A stretch of DNA of 64,000 bases from Lytechinus pictus (GCF_037042905.1 NC_087251.1:34079001-34143000); one strand, 5' to 3'. Counted from the stretch's first letter, positions 23,700 through 36,858 are shown. The notes: generated by a model from the letters alone, not told the origin. Numbers and translations are program-made.

Positions 23700-25650
23700 A
23701 TAGTTCTTTGACATACAGAGGCTCTCTTTTAATAAATGTTACGTCTGTTCAACAATAGTGTGGAACTGAAAAAAAATGGTTGAGAATATATGAGGTCCAG
23801 AAATGGTACACTCGTTCTATCAAATATTTTGCCACCAGACACAATTCCTATCAGTTCCTGAAGCATGTATCAAGAAAAAAAATTGTGATGTTAAATTCCT
23901 ACATTGGTATATTTCCTCCCGCCTTTTAAAATAGAGACAGAACTAGCATGCTGCGCTGTGCCTTCAGAGATTGTATATTTAATCAAGAGAAATGGTGGTA
24001 TTCATGATACGAGGTCATCCTTTCAAATATTGATATCGTAGTCTCTGCACAATTGCCCCAATTAGCACAGTGACCCTCCAAGACATAGAATGCCAAAAGA
24101 GCAAGGAGATCAACTTTGTGGCACTCACACTCGATTTTACTACTAGTATCTCTTTTTTATAAACTTAGTGTTGAATATAAACAGATAGATATCTATTTTT
24201 GTGTGCTTACAATTGTACAAAGCTGATATCATAAACAGAAATTTGTTTACAAAATATATGTATATATTTATTGAAGTAGACTTGTATCATCATTGTATAC
24301 ATAATTTATTGGAATGGTTGTAATAATCATCTAGTTATCTAGTCAGATCATTGATATGTAGATGTATATTTGCATTGTTCCTATGGGTATCAAGTATTAT
24401 GGAACATGTAGACCGTGCCTTGGGGACTTTATAGAGAATCAATAGAAAAGGCAGAGATAATATTTCTAATATTGAAGGGAATTGCATTATTTTGGAAATC
24501 AAAATATATTTTAAGAAATGTGCAGGTAATGTTCATACAGTTGCTGATTTCAGCTGAGCTAAAGGTGAAAAGTCTCTCCCAAAGTACTTTGCTAATTGCC
24601 AGTTTTTCTAATCATAGTTCTTCATGTGATGTTAAGTCTCATCCAAAATTTCTTTGACTACCAATTTATCAAATAACCATTCAAACACTTTGCACTTTTT
24701 ATGTTTAAAAAATGAATTAGTTGAGCTGTTCTATAAAGAGGAATTCAGAGTGACACATTTACTCGGATCTAATATATGAGGGCATAGGTTTAGCGTTGTT
24801 CAGATCAAGGATTAGGGTTTATTTTGTTTTGGAGGTTAGCTTTTATGTTCGCTTAACATGCAGATTTTCTATCAGAACATTTGTCACTGGAGCAAATGTT
24901 ATAGAACCGTCTTCAGAGGAAGTGAAATAAATGAAATTATATTAAAAACGCATGGCAGACTTTATAGATTTGAAAAAGTCTTCCCTATGGAAGAATGTTG
25001 AGATATTAGCAGAGGAGATGAAATCAATAACGGTATGAACATGACCGGGTAGAATGAAGGGTGATGAAAATGGTTTTATCTCAGGAACTGGCTCATTTGA
25101 GAGGCATATGAACAGCATCAGCAGAACATTTAATGTTATCTATGGTGTATAATTCTAATTATACTGCATGGAAATAAAGGCAAAGAAATGATCAAGGGAC
25201 CTCCTCCATAAAAGTAACTTATTATCTAAACTGTACCACCTAATGGTGAATGTCATGAAATCTAGACTCTGATTGGCCGTTTGGCATTGCAACCAAAGTA
25301 GTCACCAGTTGATGTCATAGTTACCATATCAGGAAACTTTATGCACTGGGACCCTGATATGGACCTTGTTGTATAAACGTGTCATTGATTTGAAGCTTTA
25401 TATGATAGTGTTGAACTGTTGATCAATATTTGAACCAATCAAATTTCCTTTGAATGCAATTCATGGTTACTTTTTAGCAATGATAAGCAAATTTTCATAC
25501 AAGAGATTCGTACAGCCCATTTTACAGAATTTGTTTTCAAGATTTTTTCTTGGCCAATTAGATTGCAGGGTTTCAGTGATGCATAATGAAGTGCTTGTGA
25601 TTTACCATTGGCAACAAGTTTTCTGAAACAGTGCAGTGGTATTAAGTTAT
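23700..25650. other. intergenic, nothing gene-like
   Basis: No exon or RNA gene recognised. A roughly 90-bp segment at 24780-24870 (GGGCATAGGTTTA.. AGGGTTTATTTTGTT.. GAGGTTAG) is shared with 41511-41610. A short GGGACC-ended element is possible at about 25198-25360. Confidence 0.4.
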
Positions 25651-25657
25651 ATTAAGT

Positions 25658-25688
25658 GGGTGCGTCGTGGTCTAGTGGTTCTGACTCT
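25658..25688 (+). mobile_element. 5' head of a tRNA-derived SINE (split copy)
   Basis: Contains the A-box word GTGGTCTAGTGGTT (25667-25680) and CTGACTCT, then breaks off at the 5.3-kb foldback insertion. The SINE resumes at 31006. Confidence 0.85.
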
Positions 25689-27899
25689 TAGTGGAGCGGT
25701 TATGTGACAAAAAATGGCCAAGATGCTCGGATCTGGCAGAAAGTGTGAAATTTGGTATACAGGGGTATTTTTGGGCGCTGATTTCAAAAATTGCCGGCCC
25801 CAAGCGATTTGACCATCGGGTCGGCCGCCATTTTGAAATCCAAGATGGCCACCATGAAAAATCATTAAATGTCATTTTTTTTTTTTTTACATGGCATGTG
25901 ACACTGAAATTTGGCATATAGGGGTATTATGAGGCACTGATTTCAAATATTGCCAGCCCCCAGCAATTTGACCATTTGGTCGGCGGCAAAATGGCCGCCA
26001 TCTTGAAATCCAAGATGGCCGCCATGATATATTATTGCAATCATTTTCTCGAGTTTTATATGAACTGCGGTATTGAAATTTGGCATATAGGCTTAATTTG
26101 GGGTGCCGATTTCAAATATTGCCGGCCCCAAGTGATTTGACCATCGGGTCGGCCGCCATTTTGAAATCCAAGATGGCCGCCATGAGAAATCATTAATGTC
26201 ATTTTCTTGAGTTTTACATGACGTGTGACACTGAAATTTGGTATGTTGGGGTATTTTTAGGCACTGATTTCAAATATTGCCTGCCCCCAGCAATTTGACC
26301 ATTTGGGCAGCGGCTAAATGGCCGCCATTTTAAAATCCAAGATGGCCGCCATGAAAAATCATTAAATGTAATTTTCTTGAGTTTTACATGATATGTGACA
26401 CTGAAATTTGGCGTATAGGCTTAATTCGGCGTGCTGATTTCAAATATTGCCGGTCCCAAGTGATTTGACCATCGGGTCGGCCGCCATTTTGAAATCCAAG
26501 ATGGCCACCATGAGAAATCATTAATGTCATTTTCTTGAGTTTTACATGACATGTGACACTGAAATTTGGTATGATGGGGTATTTTTAGGCACTGATTTCA
26601 AATATTGCCAGCCCCCAGCAATTTGACCATTTGGTTGGCGGCAAAATGGCCGCCATTTTGAAATCCAAGATGGCCGCCATTATATAATAATGCAATCATT
26701 TTCTTGAGTTTTATATGAACTGCGGTATTGAATTTGACATATAGGCTTAATTTTGGGCGCTGATTTCAAATATTGCCGGCCTCAAGCGATTTGACCATCG
26801 GGTCAGCTGCCATTTGAAATCCAAGATGGCCGCCATGAAAAATCATTGAACTCATTTTCTTGAATTTTACATAATATGTGCCACTGAAATTTGTAGTATA
26901 TCGGTATCTGGGTGAGTCCATTAAAAAAATTGCTGGCTCCAAGCAATCTGACAATTGGTCGGCGGAAAAATGGCCGTCATCTTGAATTTGAAGCTGGCTG
27001 CCATAGAAATATTGCAATTATTTCGTTGAGTTTTATATGATCTGCGGTATTGCACTTTGACATATAGAAGTAGTGTGGGGAGCTTATTTCAAATATTGCT
27101 GGCCCTCAGCGATCTGATCCCCTGAGTCAGGGTTATACGGGCCAAAGATATTCATTCGAGCCAACCCATTTAATTCTCAATTTTTAATTTTGATATTGCT
27201 GATTGACAAAAACGAATGAATATGATTGATAATCTAACACTGATTCTAGGGAGGGTAACTTTACTGAACTTCCTTTTTTCAAATTGGGAAGATATATCAC
27301 CACTTTGGAACTATTTTTATACTGGCGGAAGAAGTATTGCCATTTTACTGTCTCAAGTGATGAATATGACCCTGTCAGGTGTAGTCTTCATAAATGCGGA
27401 TTTATTTTTAAAATGAGCTGGTCGAGGTACCCTTTTCTGACATGTATCCTATCCACTGGACAGGTAGTAAACATTCAATTCTCGAATTTCATCTTTTTTT
27501 TAGAGCGCCTCTTTAACACACGAGTCTATGGGAAATGTTTTAGGCCCGTGATACCTCAGCTGCAAAATGGCAGCCATCTTGAAATCCAAGATGGCTGCCA
27601 TAAAGAAATCATTAAAAAAATCAAGTATCATAATTATAAAGAAGGTATTATTTTGAAATTTGGCATCTTGGGGTATTGACATTTCCCCCAAGTAATCTGC
27701 CCAATAGATATGCTGCAAAATGGCCACCATCTTGAAAATTCATTAAAATCATTTTCTTGAGTTTTAAATAATTTGAGGCACTGCATTTTAGACATACAGG
27801 CAGGTTTTGGCCTGCTGGTTTTAGAATATTGCTGCCCCAGTGATTGATCCCCCAGTGATTGATCCACCGGGTCAGCTGAAAATGACCGCCACTTTGAAA

Positions 27900-28480
27900 T
27901 CTAAGATGGCTACTACGTAATATCTTTCAAAAATGTTTTCCTGAATTCTACATTACCTGTGACACTGTAAATTGGTACTATGAAGCAAAAACTTGTATGT
28001 TACTTTCAAATATGGATAGATAATGAACATAATTATAACACATAACACACTTTATCTGCCATTTTAAATCACACAACATAATGGGGCAGCTGCTCGTACA
28101 GTATATGACGTCACAAATCAAAAACTTAAAATTCTAATATCTTTGATGGATTTACCAATATCCTTTTTATATCATATTTTCTTGTGTTTTTACAACAAAG
28201 TTTTTCTCCGGGGTGAACTTCCCTTTTTAATGGATAGAGCAACGTCCGATGTGGCGCTGCTAAGTTACTGCCGGGCTCATGATCTACAGGGTATGGGCGA
28301 AATAACTTTTCGGAGCATTTCTGTTACTGAATTCTATTTTGAACAATAAAATATGTAGTATTATCATCCATCATTAATATTAATTTCATCATCATCATCA
28401 TCATCTTACCACTATATAACCATCAGTACTTCAAGTCTGGAGCAGTTTTCTTCTTGTCGATTTGTAATAAAATATCGCAA
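27900..28480. other. central core of the foldback element
   Basis: Non-symmetrical AT-rich sequence between the inverted arms. The longest open frame (28143-28349 plus) encodes 68 residues without recognisable motifs. No transposase DDE-like region is evident. Confidence 0.5.
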
Positions 28481-30348
28481 TTATTGGAGCAATATTCTGA
28501 AACCAGCAGGCCAAAAACCTGCCTGTATGTCTAAAATGCAGTGCCTCAAATTATTTAAAACCAAGAAAATGATTTTAATGAATTTTCATGACAGTCGATC
28601 CAATCTAGATTTCAAGAAGGTGGCCATTTTGCAGCATATCTATCATGTCTATTGGACAGATTACTGGGGGCAATTTCGATATCCCTAGATTAAGCTTACC
28701 ATAGATGCCAAATTTTTAAATAATACGTTACCTGATACTAGATAAAGTGATTTTTTTTTCAATGATCTTTTTTCATTTCAGCCATCTTGGATTTCAAGAT
28801 GGCTGACATTTTGCTTCTGACTCAGGGGATCAGATCGCTGAGGGCCAGCAATATTTGAAATAAGCACCCCGCACTCCGTCGATATGTCAAAGTGCAATAC
28901 TGCAGATCATATGAATCTCAAAGAAATAATTTACAGCCTCTCAACAGAAAATGATTGTTCCGGATGGTTATTGTTCAACCAAAGCCACCTCAAATGTGTA
29001 ACTGCAGAATAAGCTTGCTGGTTTGTGTATTTATGGTGCTTCATATTTACGTAACATCTATATCAGCAATTAAGGGTGCCAAAGTATTATAATCCTTGCA
29101 ACGGACAAAGATGTGGTTGTGTTGGATTTGTTTTCAGTGCCAATACAATGGGTTTTACTCACCATTATAATGTTGTACATCATTCAAACTTGGTAACCAT
29201 ATTGGAATTCAAAATAGCATCTATTTATTATGTTTTTTTCATTGATCAAGGATGCAAAGATCAAGTTTTTCTCCAAATTCAAAGTGTTACAGGCCATACG
29301 TAAGACTTGAGCAAATTATCTTTCATGGCGGCCATCTTTTATTTAAAATGGCAACCAAATAGGGGTCTGACAATAATCAGTGCCTAAATATATGCCTATA
29401 TGACAACTTTCAGGGCCAGAGTTCATATAAAACTCAAGACAATTATCATTACTTTTAATTCATGGCGGTCATTTTGCCGAAACTCGGTGGTTACATTGCT
29501 GGTGGCCGGCAAAAATCAGTGCCACGTACTTCTGTATGCCAAATTTTGGTGTCATATATAATGTAAAATCCAAGAAAATTATTTTGATATGGTTTTTCAT
29601 GGCAGCCATATCTTGCCGCTGAACTGATGGTCAGATCACTTGTGGCTGGCAATATTTGAAATCAGCACCCAAAAATAGGTACTCTATTTGCACATGTAAA
29701 ATTCAAGAAAATGAGTTTTAGTGATTTTCATGGTGGCCATCTTAGATTTCAAGATGGCAGCTGACCTGGTGGTAAGACTATTAAAATAAGTGCCCTAAAC
29801 TACACCTACACTGTATATGCTAAATTTCAATACCATAGCTCATACAAAATTAGAGAAAATTATTGCAACGATATTTCATGGTGGCCATCTTGGATTTTAA
29901 GATAGCGACAAATTGCTGGGGGCCGGCAATATTTGAAATCAGCACGCCGAATTAAGCCTATATGCCAAATTTCAGTGTCACATATCATGTAAAACTCAAG
30001 AAAATGACATTTAATGATTTTTCATGGCGGCCATCTTGGATTTAAAAATGGCGGCCATTTAGCCGCTGACCAAGAGGTCAAATTGCTGGGGGCAGGCAAT
30101 ATTTGAAATCAGTGCCTAAAAATACCCCAACATACCAAATTTCAGTGTCACACGTCATGTAAAACTCAAGAAAATGACATTAATGATTTCTCATGGCGGC
30201 CATCTTGGATTTCAAAATGGCGGCCGACCTGATGGTCAAATAACTTGGGGCCGGCAATATTTGAAATCAGCACCCCAAATTAAGCCTATATGCCAAATTT
30301 CAATACCGCAGTTCATATAAAACTCGAGAAAATGATTGCAATAATATA

Positions 30349-31004
30349 TCATGGCGGCCATCTTGGATTTCAAGATGGCGGCCATTTTGCCGCCGACCAA
30401 GTGGTCAAATTGCTGGGGGCTGGCAATATTTGAAATCAGTGCCTCAAAATACCCCTATATGCCAAATTACAGTGTCACATGCCATGTAAAACTTGAGAAA
30501 ATGACATTTGATGATTTTTCATGGCGGCCATCTTGGATTTCAAAATGGCGGCCGACCCGATGGTCAAATCGCTTGGGGCCGGCAATTTTTGAAATCAGCA
30601 CCCCAAATTAAGCCTATAAGCCAAATTACAATACCGCAGTTCATATAAAACTCGAGAAAATGATTGCAATAATATATCATGGCGGCCATCTTGGATTTCA
30701 AGATGGCGGCCATTTTGCCGCCGACCAAGTGGTCAAATTGCTGGGGGCTGGCAATATTTGAAATCAGTGCCTCAAAATACCCCTATATGCCAAATTACAG
30801 TGTCACATGCCATGTAAAACTTGAGAAAATGACATTTGATGATTTTTCATGGCGGCCATCTTGGATTTCAAAATGGCGGCCGACCCGATGGTCAAATCGC
30901 TTGGGGCCGGCAATTTTTGAAATCAGCGCCCAAAAATACCTCTGTATGCCAATTTTCACACTTTCTGCCAGATTCGAGCATCTTTTTCACATATCTACTG
31001 GACT
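30349..31004. repeat. 328-bp tandem duplication in the right foldback arm
   Basis: The blocks starting at 30349 and 30677 are nearly identical over their first 260 bp or so, an exact 328-bp period. Each is a dimer of the two subunit types. The near identity implies a recent array expansion compared with the more diverged units to the left. Confidence 0.85.
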
Positions 31005-31005
31005 A

Positions 31006-31250
31006 TCTCGCCTTTGAAACAGAGGGTTGTGGGTTCGAATCCCAGCCATGGCATGTTTTCCTTCAGCAAGAAATTTATCCACACTATGTTGCACCCGACC
31101 CAGGTGAGGTGAATGGGTACCCGGCAGGAGTAATTCCTCGCATGCACTGAGCGCCGGTGATGGTAGCTCGAGCTAAAGCCAGGGTAATAATAGCAGCGCT
31201 TTGTATCCTCAGGCAAAAAGCGCTTTATAAATCCAGCTATTATTATTATT
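31006..31250 (+). mobile_element. 3' portion of the split tRNA-derived SINE
   Basis: Continues from TCTCGCC through the B box GGGTTCGAATCCC, GTTTTCCTTCAGCAAGAAAT, GGTGAATGGGTACCCGG and AAAAAGCGCTTTATAAAT to a (TAT)n tail. It matches the intact copy at 35786-36060 throughout. Joining the two halves and counting TCT once restores the same spacing between A and B boxes as the intact copy. Confidence 0.88.
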
Positions 31251-31676
31251 ACATAAGGCTGGCCTTGGACACATCGATTTTTCCATCATTTCCATGGGTG
31301 AGCTTTGCACTGGAAAGAACAGGCATTACAAGTTTTGCATTGTTTTGAATGTTTTTCTCATGGTTGAGAAAGCAGACTCTTTATCTTAAAAAAAATCAAG
31401 AACATGTATGTGAAAACTGTTGGTGTGATCAAGTATATCTTATACCAGTGAGACATTGTGTACTTAAGTTTGCCTGCACTATAATTTTGAAATCCGAGTT
31501 TTATATATTGCTTTGTAGTGTGTATACATGTTTTGTTATTTAGAATCTATGAAAAGAACTTAATTTTGCACATTATAAAAATCCTGTAGCTAAGATTTTT
31601 TTTTTGGGGGGGGTGCACTCAGTAAAGCGAGATCACATTCTTAATCTTTTACATGATGGCAAATCAGGGGCCCGAC

Positions 31677-31905
31677 TTACAAAGAGTTACGATTGATCCA
31701 ATCAATCGAAACTATCTAGAATGATATGTTTGTTCAAAATATTTTCCAGAAATGAGGTTAATTCATATATTCACTGTTTTCTTGACAATTCAGTATGCTA
31801 CTCGTCGATTTCAAAGGAGAATGAGCGAATTTCCCAGAGAAAAAATTATGACATTGATGGATTTCCATATACTTGAGATTGATCGTAACTCATTGTGACT
31901 GAGCT
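31677..31905. mobile_element. GGGCCC-ended MITE, copy 2 (right end degraded)
   Basis: GGGGCCCGACTTACAAAGAG followed by TTACGATTGATCC matches the copy at 20828-21109. The right side retains TTGATCGTAACTCATTGTGA in inverted orientation but has lost the GGGCCC end. Confidence 0.65.
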
Positions 31906-31909
31906 GTAG

Positions 31910-33841
31910 ACCAATTGTGATCAAGCAGAAGCTGGGAAATCTTGGGAAAGACTAAAAAATATACTTAATACAGAAAGAACATCGTTCAGTATTAAAAGCT
32001 TTGTCCTAATCAAGAGAGTTGCACTGGTGAGTTTGAGTGTATTTTAAAACCAACAAAGGTCCTTGTGGTAGTGCCACAGCCTTCCAAGCAGATTGCACCT
32101 AAATAAATTTTATGAACCTTTTCGCATGAAGTGTAAAATTTTTAGATTTATTTGAGTATGCAGGCAATGAGAAGGCTTTTTGGATTATTTATTATTAGCA
32201 GTTTATTATTAGAAGCACAAAGGAGATAAAGAGACAAATAAATATTACTAGCATATATTTGACATCATTGCACCCAACATGGATATTTTAGCTTTCTTGT
32301 ATATTTGCTTTTTATAGATATTGGCCAAACACTAAAAAAAAGGGGAAAATAACATATATCTATCATATTATCCAAATATATTTTGACCACTTTCAAGTGT
32401 GTTAGCACAACATACAGTGGTGTATATTGTATATTGAATGGTGCAAATTATACAGGTAGCCAGTACACATATGTTTATTTGTATCATCAATCTTTTTTCA
32501 TGTGATCAATTTACTACTTGCTTGGTCTTTAATTTTTGTGCTTCCGTAAGTGTGTGCTCACACCAGTCACACCTGTGAAACTGACTCCAAACCACCCAAT
32601 GGGATGTCATTGGCAGTAAGCTTCGGTTGATGTGGAGTCGGTTTCACCAGTGAGAATGTAGCATCAAAACGTGGTTCATTAAAGATTCAAGATAGATCAT
32701 ATAATATGATGAGGTTTAATTTCTTAGTGCTAAAGAATACATACCATGTGGGTATAATGAGCGTTCATGCAGATTATCCTCATGAATAGACATATATATT
32801 TGGATGTGCTGAAATATGATTCTATATCTTATTTGACATAGCTGCGGTATCAGTACTGGTAATTGAATTTCACACTTTTTCATTGTCAGTCAGGGGCCCA
32901 TAGCAGAAGGCGTCGCAATCAAACATAACTCTAAAAATCAAACGCATCTTGATTTGAGGACTTGCACTTGATTTTTTGAGTTGCGATTAAACACAAGCCT
33001 TTCTGTGCCTCTGGTAGATTTTTGTGTCGCTTTATAGGTGGGTCTTATATACTCTTCAGTTCTCTTTTAAATCCTGTATCCCCCCCCCCCCCCCACCAGA
33101 AATCAAGAAAAATTTAATACATTTTTATTATAAACTTTGCATGTGTGAGTTTGAACTCATCCTTCTTTATGTCACAACATTTCCTTTTTGTCTGGTGAGA
33201 GTGAACAATGAATGCTACATGTGTTGTTGAAGATGTGAAAACAGCCTTCCTCACTCATGGTAGTAATTAATGCTACATATTTGCTGGAGATGTTCCTCCG
33301 TTGTCTAGCTCCATCACACCTTCATTTCCTTTTCCTGTGTGAAGCCAGACAAGGATATGGATTTTTTGCCATTCCTGTTACCATGGTTACACAGCTTTGA
33401 GGACATGCAGAGTCTTTTTAAATGAGAAATATTTCCAATCAAATCACAGAAAATAAGAGTTAACATGCCCAATATTATTTGTATTGCAAGTGCACATCTT
33501 GGTCTTTTAGCAACTTCATTGCATTGATAGCAAAATGGTTTTGTGTATAGGGACTATGCACACTTGTAACAAAGATGGTGTTTATCAATATTCTTGCGAT
33601 TAAGTGTACATCATGACGTTTGATCATTTCTATAAAGAGATTGACATGTCCATTTCAAATGTTGTCTTCTGAAATTGTATCTGTACTTTTTTTCCCAAAT
33701 CATTTTGATCTTGCCCACTGGAGGTAAAGGTAATGCTATAAAGGGATCTAAATGTTATTTGTACATTGTCCATCATTAAAGGTTGTCTGAGATCACCTGC
33801 TAAGGTCAAAGATCTTTGAGGTCATACATCTACTGCTACCT
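31910..33841. other. intergenic, no gene recognised
   Basis: AT-rich sequence. A short inverted structure at about 32558-32660 (GTGAAACTGACTCC / GGAGTCGGTTTCAC) and a GGGGCCC-ended segment at about 32892-33015 look like small MITEs. A poly-C tract lies at 33080-33095. No exon seen. Confidence 0.45.
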
Positions 33842-35085
33842 CCCACTGGGCATTTTACCCGATATTACCCGGGTTGTAACAGGTAATAACGTAGTTATTA
33901 CCACGGTAACACCAGTGGGTAGTAACGGGGAAATAGTAGACCAATCTTTCCCCGTTATTACCCGGACCTGATATTACTCCATTTACCCAATATTACCCAG
34001 TATGATGTAACCGATATTTCCAGCATTTTAATGATATCACCACCTCATATTACTCTGTTTACCCAATATTACCCAATTAATGTCGGCTCATTAAAAAAAC
34101 AATTAGTGTCATTAGGGTCATTGAAGCACATTTTTACAACTCCATACTCTAAGCCATATCATCTTATCCATATCCTAAAATCCTACATCCTAATCCTAAT
34201 CCTATCCTACACCTATCCACCAAACCCTGTCATTTACTTCTATATATTGAGCGAGTTTACAACACTTGACAAATTATGGTTAACAATTATTCAACCCTAA
34301 AACATTTTTCTAAAATTAATGTCATGTTTATGACTAATATGATATATAAACTACACATTTTTCTGAAAATTTTCTGGGTGGAATAATTGCATAAACATAA
34401 ACACATTAATTATTACAGCTATATTAGCTAAAATTTTGGCCATTTATTGTAGTAATGAATATTCATGAGTAACTAATATTCCCAGCATTTTCCTGATATT
34501 ACCATCTGATATTACTCCATTTACCCAATATTAATGGGTTCCGCATGGGTTGGAGGTCTCGTTTCCATCTGAGTCCTATCTGGGCACCATGTGGGTTCAA
34601 GTATATGTTTTCATCTGGGTTCCATGTGGGCCCATATGGGACCCAGATATCCCAGATAAGAACCGTATGTGATCCAGATACTTTGCTGTCTGGGAATGGA
34701 AGCGCTTCAACATTACCCATTACCCCTTATCAACCTGTTTGTAACTGGGTAAAATGTTGGTTTCATCAGGGTGATAACAGTAATTTTTTGGACTTTGACA
34801 ATTTCGCTGGGATTGCTGTAAGATTACTGTTATTACTAAAGTTTGCAATGTTATAACCAATCAAAGTCATTCAACATTACCCTTATTACCCATCGTCACC
34901 CTGTTGTAACTCGATCGGTAAATGTCGGTTTCATCAGGGTGACAACAGTAACAGGTATCAACAGGAATTATAATTTCGGTAATAGCATGGTAATAACGGT
35001 AATATTTGGTGTTACTCAAACTTCCGGGTGATATTACCGGTAATAACCGGTAAAATTGGTAATCGGTAACAAATTGCCCAGTGGG
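33842..35085. mobile_element. 1.24-kb MITE-like element with CCCACTGGGCA termini
   Basis: CCCACTGGGCATTTTACC at the left is mirrored by GGTAACAAATTGCCCAGTGG at the right. Long subterminal regions are made of TTACCC/GGTAAT words in opposite orientation, and the centre has GATATTACTCCATTTACCCA repeated near 33971 and 34505. Flanks CTGCTACC and CTGCCAGC match at six of eight bases, too weak to call a duplication. No transposase frame. Confidence 0.75.
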
Positions 35086-35785
35086 CTGCCAGCCTGTCAT
35101 GAAAAATATATCATTTGCTTGGAAGATGTTAGATGCACTTGGGTTTGGTAATATTTTTGTTATGGTGCCTTCAGTGGTCACATGGTATTAAGGTCAAAGC
35201 TAGGGGATTTTAGGTCAATGCACGAAAAAGTTTACCTGCGAACTCGCATGACAAATGTGTATCTGCAACTCTAAATTGCATCCAAATTTAGGATATTAAT
35301 GCACTGGTAGAATCTCCATGTTACGGTGCCATTGGAGGTCACAGTATGACAAGGGTTATGGAAAGTGCTATGGATGTGTATTGTCACAAGTGGGCAATGT
35401 GACTGATGGCTTGTATCAGTTGCATAAATCAGTATTTTAATCTGAGTTGTCTGAAAACATTGGTGCATACTTTTATTAGAGTATGGTATATTCCAGTGCA
35501 AGATAATGTTATTAGCTCTATTCTAAAAATGTAGCTAATGTAGTATTAAAGCATATAATGTAACTGGTAACTCTGTATATCAAAACAGTTCAATAGTTTA
35601 ATAATATTAAGACTGCCAGAAAAGTAGGGTACATGTATATTTGTAAATCTAGTAAAATGATAGTGTAATGAACTGAATGTGTATAAATTGGTGAATTGCA
35701 GATTAAGAGGATGTTATATGAAAGATTCTATTTTTTAAAACGAGAAAAATAAAATGTGGGTGTATACGAGTATATAGGAGTATAG

Positions 35786-36060
35786 TGGGGCATTGTGGTC
35801 TAGTGGTTATTACTCTCGTCTTTCAATGTGAGGGACGTGGGTTCGATTCCCAGTCATGGCATGTTTTCCTTCAGCAAGAAATTTACCCACATTGTGCTGC
35901 ACTCAACCTAAGTGAGGTGAATGGGTACCTGGTAGGAAGAAATTCCTTGAATGCTTTAGTTCCTGTATGGCAGCACAGCTAAAGCAGGGCTAATAATAGC
36001 AGCGCTTTGTATCCTCGGGCAAAAAGCGCATTAATAAATCCTGCTAGTATTATTATTATA
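35786..36060 (+). mobile_element. intact tRNA-derived SINE
   Basis: A-box word GTGGTCTAGTGGTT at 35795-35808, B box GGGTTCGATTCCC at 35839-35851, a body with GTTTTCCTTCAGCAAGAAAT and AAAAAGCGCATTAATAAAT, and a (TAT)n tail. It is the reference for the split SINE at 25658/31006. The tRNA-like part does not fold as a full tRNA with an intact acceptor stem, so it is not called as a tRNA gene. Confidence 0.88.
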
Positions 36061-36858
36061 TGAATGTTCCTGAGGTAGCCTAGTAGCTATTAGAAGGAAA
36101 GACATTAGTCAAACTCAAAGAGTTTAGCTATCATATGACTCAACCCATTTAAAATGTTCATGGCTGTGTAGGACACAAATCACAAATATTTGGGGTATAT
36201 TATTAAATTATTGAGAAGGCTGATTGCAAGAGTGTTTACAGGTAGCAGAGATGATATTCCTATCAGGACATCAAATTTATTCACAAGTTTGATATGGCCA
36301 TTCACTTCATTTTATTGACCTTTGGGGTACACTTACTAAATAAATACCTAATTATGAGTAATTTTCGAAAAAAATTATTCAATAAGTTAAAGGCAAATAT
36401 GATCTTTGGCTATGAAATGTAATTTCATCATTAAATGTGTACGTATGATGATGTTTGCAGATATGTGGGTATAATTTGTTTATTGTCATTTTATAAATTG
36501 TATAGTTAGATGGTGTATAATCATTGATTTTCTTGGACAACATTAGCATGAAATAAGTGATAGGAAACCCCTGTCTTTACATGCATGGCTATGGTAGGTG
36601 CATGTGTCATGTATGTTATGTTTTAAAAATACAGTATTAAAAACAAATAGTCAAGTAGTAAAACATAATATAATTCATAAAACCACATTAGACATACATG
36701 TATATAAATACAGGTAGCTTTGTGTAGACTATATGTACTTAAAGAGTACAGGTTCAAGAAAATGGGAGTAACAGAACAAAAATGTGTTTTTTTTATGATT
36801 CTCAAACAATTATTCAACATACATCTCCAGCTGTGGACTAATGATAGAGCATAGATTT

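Larger units (their letters stand above)
25689..31005. mobile_element. 5.3-kb foldback element with YY1-like tandem arms
   Basis: The element interrupts a SINE and is flanked by TCT on both sides (25686-25688 and 31006-31008). Its ends are inverted (TAGTGG..TTATGTGA on the left, the complement of TAGTCC..ATATGTGA on the right), followed by GATGCTCG and TCTGGCAGAAAGTGTGAAA in both. The left arm (to about 27130) and the right arm (from about 28815) are arrays of roughly 155-175-bp alternating subunits. Each unit has a palindromic core of ATGGCGGCCATCTTGG facing CAAGATGGC(G/C)GCCAT. Inner, more diverged inverted segments (27560-27850 and 28490-28860) continue the symmetry, leaving a core of about 600 bp. 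No transposase frame is visible. Foldback transposons with tandem-repeat arms (TU elements) have been described in sea urchins; membership here is not shown. Confidence 0.85.

Noticed and set aside
25689-25699. Interpreting the foldback ends as CACTA-type termini because of TAGTGG and a 3-bp duplication
   Set aside because: Read inward, the ends start TAGT rather than CACTA, so the orientation is wrong for that superfamily.
30351-31017. Repeated open frames beginning MAAILDFKMAAILPP
   Set aside because: They are translations of the ATGGCGGCC tandem units of the foldback arm; their repetition follows the DNA period rather than a protein constraint.
35786-35860. Possible tRNA gene from A- and B-box matches
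   Set aside because: The B box is followed by SINE body sequence and a (TAT)n tail, and no complete cloverleaf with a matched acceptor stem can be drawn.
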